DNA of 5,359 nucleotides from Verrucomicrobiia bacterium (GTDB taxonomy: Bacteria; Verrucomicrobiota; Verrucomicrobiia; Opitutales; Opitutaceae). The stretch covers positions 1 to 5,359 of the forward strand of contig JAUHWE010000371.1 in assembly GCA_030424825.1 (NCBI GenBank), in the 5' to 3' direction. Of the stretch, positions 5,342 to 5,359 are shown one piece after another (the first letter of the stretch is position 1; each line of letters opens with the position of its first letter). A program made the position numbers and the translations under genes. Under the pieces are notes generated by a model that saw nothing but the letters and a program-made list of their open reading frames with translations, searched no databases and was not told the origin of the DNA.

Positions 5342-5359
5342 ATGGAAACCCTTCTTATC
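5342..5359 (+). CDS. Possible start of a plus-strand gene cut by the window edge
   Basis: ATG at 5342 opens a frame reading M-E-T-L-L-I up to the window edge. It follows a gap of about 230 bases after the start of the minus-strand gene, where a divergent gene could begin. No Shine-Dalgarno motif precedes it, but none precedes the other genes here either. Six codons cannot show that this is coding, and the gene cannot be named. Confidence 0.2.

Overview
The window comes from a bacterial chromosome of roughly even base composition. It holds three complete genes, the last codons of a fourth and possibly the first codons of a fifth. No phage, transposon, CRISPR, tRNA or rRNA sequence is visible. 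The lineage cannot be fixed from sequence alone. Protein style and start sites without a Shine-Dalgarno motif would fit a marine Verrucomicrobiota (Opitutae-like) genome, but this is a low-confidence impression.

Layout: (1) 1-24, the end of a plus-strand gene with a lysine-rich C-terminus, followed by a strong intrinsic terminator at 53-86. (2) 87-455, a gene-free region of about 370 bases upstream of xylB, with several inverted-repeat elements. (3) 456-1967, xylB, a full-length xylulokinase on the plus strand. (4) 2019-3509 on the minus strand, converging on xylB: a two-domain PPK2-type polyphosphate:AMP phosphotransferase. (5) 3619-5109 on the minus strand, just upstream of the PPK2 gene: a roughly 496-residue soluble protein of a conserved but uncharacterised family. 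(6) 5110-5341, a gene-free region with a fair minus-strand promoter candidate and small hairpins. (7) 5342-5359, a possible plus-strand gene start cut by the window edge.

How the genes relate: XylB acts at the D-xylulose to xylulose 5-phosphate step that feeds the pentose phosphate pathway. It stands alone here, without xylA, a xylose transporter or a regulator. The PPK2 enzyme recovers ADP from AMP using polyphosphate. The uncharacterised gene and the PPK2 gene lie in the same direction with a 109-base gap, so they may share a transcript, although a consensus-like -35 box in the gap could give PPK2 its own promoter. xylB is convergent to this pair, and nothing in the sequence ties it to them functionally.

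I see no clear evidence of a new multi-gene system. The items most worth a second look are the uncharacterised family next to PPK2, the asymmetry between the two PPK2 domains, the repeated GGTAAACC-like elements ahead of xylB, and the lack of Shine-Dalgarno sequences at every start.
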